From: Clostridiaceae bacterium
GTDB lineage: Bacteria; Bacillota; Clostridia; Lutisporales; Lutisporaceae
Assembly (NCBI GenBank): GCA_028697435.1
Contig: JAQVFD010000087.1
Location: 1-7,804, forward strand
DNA: 7,804 nt
Reading direction: 5' to 3'
The position numbers and the translations under genes were made by a program. Of the stretch, positions 5,899 through 7,804 are shown piece after piece. Position 1 is the first letter of the stretch. Each line of letters begins with the position of its first letter. Under the pieces are notes generated by a model, which was given only the letters and a program-made list of their open reading frames with translations, had not been told where the DNA came from and searched no databases.

Positions 5899-5931
5899 AG
5901 AGGGAGTGTTGTGATACTCCCTCTTCATTTT
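5899..5931 (+). terminator. Rho-independent terminator of murC
   Basis: AGAGGGAGT (5899-5907) pairs perfectly with ACTCCCTCT (5916-5924) around an 8-base loop, followed by TCATTTTATT. It begins 12 bases after the murC stop. The converging gene ends at 5942, so the hairpin also lies just past that gene, but the tail on that strand (AAACTTTAA) is weak. Confidence 0.85.
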
Positions 5932-5941
5932 ATTATTTATT

Positions 5942-6679
5942 CTACTTCACAAACTTTGGCTCTCCGATTATGGTTGCGCCACCGGTACAATAAACTCCGA
6001 GAGTTTTATAATCAATACAGTCAATATCAAACTCCATTTCTGTTCCATGTTTCAAATCTTTAATACTTTTAATCACTGTTCCATGTTCATCAGTTATTTC
6101 TATTGTAAGTGGGGTATCCGAGCTATAACCTGCCTCCAGCTCTTTTTGATCCCAGGCACTGTAAACGCTAAACTTCAATCTCTTATATTTGAAATCGCAT
6201 AAAAATGTGGGTTTCATAAAGCGACCGGTATCACCGCAATAGCCAAATTCGAAGGTTTTTCCCGTTAAGGTGGTTAACCGGCTGGCATCAATCTTTTTTG
6301 TCTTATAACTCTCTGCTGCACCTGCATATTCCGGTGTCGCATTTATATATACCTCCTGTGCGGGACCGCCGATTGTATTGGGCTTTGTACCTAAGTATGC
6401 AGTTTTGGTGTTCGCATCATAATCTACAGGAAGCCCTACAGCCTCGGCAACCGCCCTTAAGGGGAGATAGGTGCGCCCTTTATATGTCATGGGGACATAT
6501 GTGGAGCCGTCCTGGGGATCCTTGGCATTAAAAACAGTTCCGTTTATTACTACACTGATATCATTATTCAAGTATACATCTGTCAACATTGTGAGCCCTC
6601 CGTTGGCATTGGCGACAGCACCTAACGCAAAGGAGAGTACTATTGTAAGCAGCATAAGAATCCTTAATTTTTTTGACAT
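5942..6679 (-). CDS. Secreted protein with copper-amine-oxidase-N-terminal-like (stalk) domain
   Basis: The 245 residues start with a signal peptide: SKKLR, a hydrophobic core (7-20) and a likely signal-peptidase cut after ANA25. Residues 41-97 fit the copper amine oxidase N-terminal-like domain common in secreted clostridial proteins: VVINGTVF, YVPMTYKGRTYLPLRAVAEAVG (61-82), VDYDANTKTAYLG. Despite the name, this domain does not imply oxidase activity; it often acts as a wall- or surface-associated module. Residues about 125-245 are beta-rich with four cysteines (148, 161, 221, 231) and faintly recall NPCBM-type carbohydrate-binding modules; that link is a guess. No lipobox, LPXTG or SLH domain is seen, so release or non-covalent wall binding is likely. 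The ATG follows AAGGAG by 9 bases, and that site lies in an inverted repeat. It sits 110 bases after an AraC-type regulator gene on the same strand. True function unknown. Confidence 0.88.
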   Translation of the reverse strand: MSKKLRILMLLTIVLSFALGAVANANGGLTMLTDVYLNNDISVVINGTVFNAKDPQDGSTYVPMTYKGRTYLPLRAVAEAVGLPVDYDANTKTAYLGTKPNTIGGPAQEVYINATPEYAGAAESYKTKKIDASRLTTLTGKTFEFGYCGDTGRFMKPTFLCDFKYKRLKFSVYSAWDQKELEAGYSSDTPLTIEITDEHGTVIKSIKDLKHGTEMEFDIDCIDYKTLGVYCTGGATIIGEPKFVK

Positions 6680-6688
6680 GCAAAATCA

Positions 6689-6711
6689 CTCCTTATCAAA
6701 TTCATAAGGAG
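6689..6711 (-). promoter_or_regulatory. Inverted repeat burying the ribosome binding site of the secreted-protein gene
   Basis: CTCCTTAT (6689-6696) and ATAAGGAG (6704-6711) are perfect 8-bp arms around a 7-base loop. In the minus-strand transcript the 5' arm is a full anti-Shine-Dalgarno and the 3' arm contains the gene's AAGGAG site, so the folded RNA would hide it from ribosomes. The same DNA could instead be a palindromic operator near the transcription start. Confidence 0.65.
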
Positions 6712-6727
6712 ATTATATAGTATTATA
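6712..6727 (-). promoter_or_regulatory. -10 elements of the secreted-protein gene, lacking a good -35
   Basis: On the minus strand TATAAT occurs at 6727-6722 and again at 6717-6712. Neither has a TTGACA-like hexamer 16-18 bases upstream, as expected for an activator-dependent promoter. A TTGACA at 6767-6762 is too far away for them and pairs only with a poor TGATAT (6744-6739) at 17 bases. Which pair is used cannot be decided by eye. Confidence 0.45.
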
Positions 6728-6745
6728 CTTCGGTTTTGATATCAC

Positions 6746-6778
6746 ATTATTGCCATTTCATTGTCAAATAATTGCCAT
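6746..6778. promoter_or_regulatory. 22-bp-spaced direct repeat, candidate AraC-family operator
   Basis: ATTATTGCCAT (6746-6756) and ATAATTGCCAT (6768-6778) match at 10 of 11 positions and repeat at 22 bp, about two helical turns. AraC-family activators typically bind paired direct half-sites about 21 bp apart, with the nearer one touching the -35 region. Here the nearer copy lies where the missing -35 of the TATAAT at 6727-6722 should be. The regulator gene ends only 11 bp away. Confidence 0.5.
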
Positions 6779-6789
6779 GCAGATATGTA

Positions 6790-7665
6790 TCATTCAATGG
6801 ATTTAATAAATTCCGAAGGAGTTCTTCCGACCCTTTTTCTGAAAACTGAGGTAAAGTGACTGTGGCTGGAAAATCCCAGAATAAAGCATACTTCTGTAAT
6901 TGAATAGGATTTTGTTTTCAGGTATTCCAAAGCCTTGCAAATTTTTATATCCATATAATACTCATAAGGGGTTTTGCCCGTATGATCCTTAAACAGCCTT
7001 TCAAAGTAATAGGGACTCAGATTTACTGTCTTACACAGCTTATCCAGAGAAAACTCCATATCTTCACTTTCCCAGAGAAAGTCGATTGCCGTGTTTAACT
7101 CCCTTCTTGCGGAGTATTTGCGAAGCTCGGGCATAAATGCCATATTGCTCCTCAGCTCTCTCATAAGGCTAATTGTAATCTCCATGGAAAGGCAATCCAA
7201 CATGAATTTGTGACCTGTCTGACAATTCCTGTATTCAAATTCCAGTTTTGAAATAAGTGACATAAGGTTGCTGCTCAAATGGGTTACATTGTTTGAAAAT
7301 GAAAAATCACTCCTATTATACTCCGCCTTGGATAATTCCCGAATCTTATTTGGCTCAATAAATAAGCAAAAAAATTTTATATCATCGGAAGCATTGTATA
7401 TCTTATTTTTTGGCGAGACCATTAGTTTTTGTCCCGGATTGGTTGCCAATATAGTATCCTTTGGCATATCATGCTCCTTTTTATCTGTAAAAAACCCGGG
7501 AACATAAACTTTAGGCATGACAAAATGGTAGAAATTAAATTGGTTTTTACCCTCTACAAAAAATCTTGGTTTAAACATAGTCAAATCTGAGCAGTTAACT
7601 GCTTCGGGGGGTTCCGGAATTTTGCCTTTGATTATGCCAATTACTTTATTACCCATGGAATTCAC
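6790..7665 (-). CDS. AraC-family transcriptional regulator
   Basis: A probable activator of 291 residues from the chosen start. The C-terminal about 100 residues are the AraC/XylS DNA-binding domain with two helix-turn-helix units: SLDKLCKTVNLSPYYFERLFKDHTG (two parts, about 206-230) and the second at 255-286 with SITEVCFILGFSSHSHF, FRKRVGRTPSEF. The N-terminal about 175 residues, with VYVPGFFT and LATNPGQKLMVSP, look like a cupin-type effector domain; the ligand is unknown. No membrane segment, so it is not of the YesN or transmembrane-sensor type. The GTG at 7665 follows AAGGGAGG by 7 bases. A longer frame begins at TTG 7704 but would read through the ribosome site; ATG 7656 is 16 bases from it. 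It lies upstream of, and on the same strand as, the secreted-protein gene with no terminator between, and is its most likely regulator. Confidence 0.92.
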   Translation of the reverse strand: MNSMGNKVIGIIKGKIPEPPEAVNCSDLTMFKPRFFVEGKNQFNFYHFVMPKVYVPGFFTDKKEHDMPKDTILATNPGQKLMVSPKNKIYNASDDIKFFCLFIEPNKIRELSKAEYNRSDFSFSNNVTHLSSNLMSLISKLEFEYRNCQTGHKFMLDCLSMEITISLMRELRSNMAFMPELRKYSARRELNTAIDFLWESEDMEFSLDKLCKTVNLSPYYFERLFKDHTGKTPYEYYMDIKICKALEYLKTKSYSITEVCFILGFSSHSHFTSVFRKRVGRTPSEFIKSIE

Positions 7666-7672
7666 AGCATAA

Positions 7673-7680
7673 CCTCCCTT
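7673..7680 (-). promoter_or_regulatory. Ribosome binding site that decides the GTG start of the AraC-type gene
   Basis: AAGGGAGG on the minus strand ends 7 bases before the GTG at 7665. It lies inside the longer frame from TTG 7704, which argues against that start. Confidence 0.75.
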
Positions 7681-7716
7681 CAAAAGATAAGTGCCAGCTG
7701 CCAAACTTTTCTGCTT

Positions 7717-7725
7717 ATTATTGCC
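7717..7725. promoter_or_regulatory. Partial third copy of the candidate AraC operator in the regulator's leader
   Basis: ATTATTGCC is identical to the first nine bases of the copy at 6746. It lies just downstream of the predicted transcription start of the regulator gene, where binding would block transcription. It is short and in AT-rich DNA, so support is weak. Confidence 0.3.
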
Positions 7726-7741
7726 TTTAGTTTTCTCTTCC

Positions 7742-7769
7742 TATATAGGTTGCATTAAAGAAGGTTCAA
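7742..7769 (-). promoter_or_regulatory. Candidate sigma-A promoter of the AraC-type gene
   Basis: On the minus strand TTGAAC (7769-7764), a 16-base spacer and TATATA (7747-7742). The predicted start near 7735 gives a leader of about 70 bases. The -10 lies inside the palindrome CCTATATAGG (7740-7749). Confidence 0.45.
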
Positions 7770-7789
7770 GGAAGAAATGGGCAACCTAT
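7745..7789. repeat. Perfect 9-bp inverted repeat around the AraC-type gene promoter
   Basis: ATAGGTTGC (7745-7753) and GCAACCTAT (7781-7789) are perfect arms separated by 27 bases. One arm overlaps the -10 and spacer, the other lies just upstream of the -35. It may be a looping or two-site operator for the gene itself or for a neighbour beyond the window. Confidence 0.55.
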
Positions 7790-7804
7790 GAAATCAAGGA
7801 ATAT

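Noticed and set aside
6739..6767. TTGACA/TGATAT as the main promoter of the secreted-protein gene
   Set aside because: The -35 is perfect with 17-base spacing, but the -10 matches consensus at only three of six positions while better -10 hexamers lie downstream. Kept only as an alternative.
7666..7704. TTG at 7704 as start of the AraC-type gene
   Set aside because: The frame would read through AAGGGAGG, which sits 7 bases before GTG 7665. I saw no ribosome site before the TTG.

Overview
The window looks like a chromosomal segment of a low-GC, spore-forming Clostridia-type Firmicute. The signs are AT-rich intergenic DNA, strong AGGAGG-type ribosome binding sites, a spoVG gene with a textbook sigma-H promoter, and a small Met/Cys-rich protein that resembles a spore-coat component. 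Overall protein character suggests a Ruminiclostridium / Clostridium cluster III relative, but this is an impression and was not tested by any search.

Region 1 (1-3310, minus strand) is the de novo NAD operon nadA-nadB-nadC. Quinolinate synthase (302 aa) and L-aspartate oxidase (518 aa) are complete. Quinolinate phosphoribosyltransferase is cut by the left edge of the window and lacks roughly its last 45 residues. Together they convert aspartate plus dihydroxyacetone phosphate plus PRPP to nicotinate mononucleotide. The operon has its own sigma-A-like promoter just after an upstream terminator, and a 10-bp-phased direct repeat in the leader that could be an operator.

Region 2 (3311-4160, minus strand) holds two separately terminated genes: spoVG (86 aa) and a 111-aa low-complexity protein with three consecutive CPMM units, an acidic middle and a Lys/Tyr/Trp/Pro tail. 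spoVG is preceded by a sigma-H promoter and followed by a hairpin terminator. The 111-aa gene ends in a long, symmetrical terminator.

Region 3 (4161-5931) is a gene-free, AT-rich divergent spacer followed by murC (459 aa, plus strand), the UDP-N-acetylmuramate-L-alanine ligase. murC has a near-consensus sigma-A promoter and ends in a hairpin terminator facing the converging gene.

Region 4 (5942-7804, minus strand) is an AraC-family regulator gene followed by a gene for a secreted protein with a copper-amine-oxidase-N-terminal-like (stalk) domain and a beta-rich C-terminal domain of unknown role. The 110 bp between them carries a 22-bp-spaced direct repeat (ATWATTGCCAT) just upstream of a -10 element with no good -35, which is the layout of an AraC-type activator site. 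A partial third copy lies in the regulator's own leader. The ribosome binding site of the secreted-protein gene is buried in a perfect 8-bp inverted repeat. A 9-bp inverted repeat surrounds the predicted promoter of the regulator.

Most genes are well-known families. The less ordinary material is the CPMM-repeat protein and the AraC/secreted-protein pair with its regulatory DNA. I see no CRISPR, insertion sequence, tRNA, rRNA or prophage gene.
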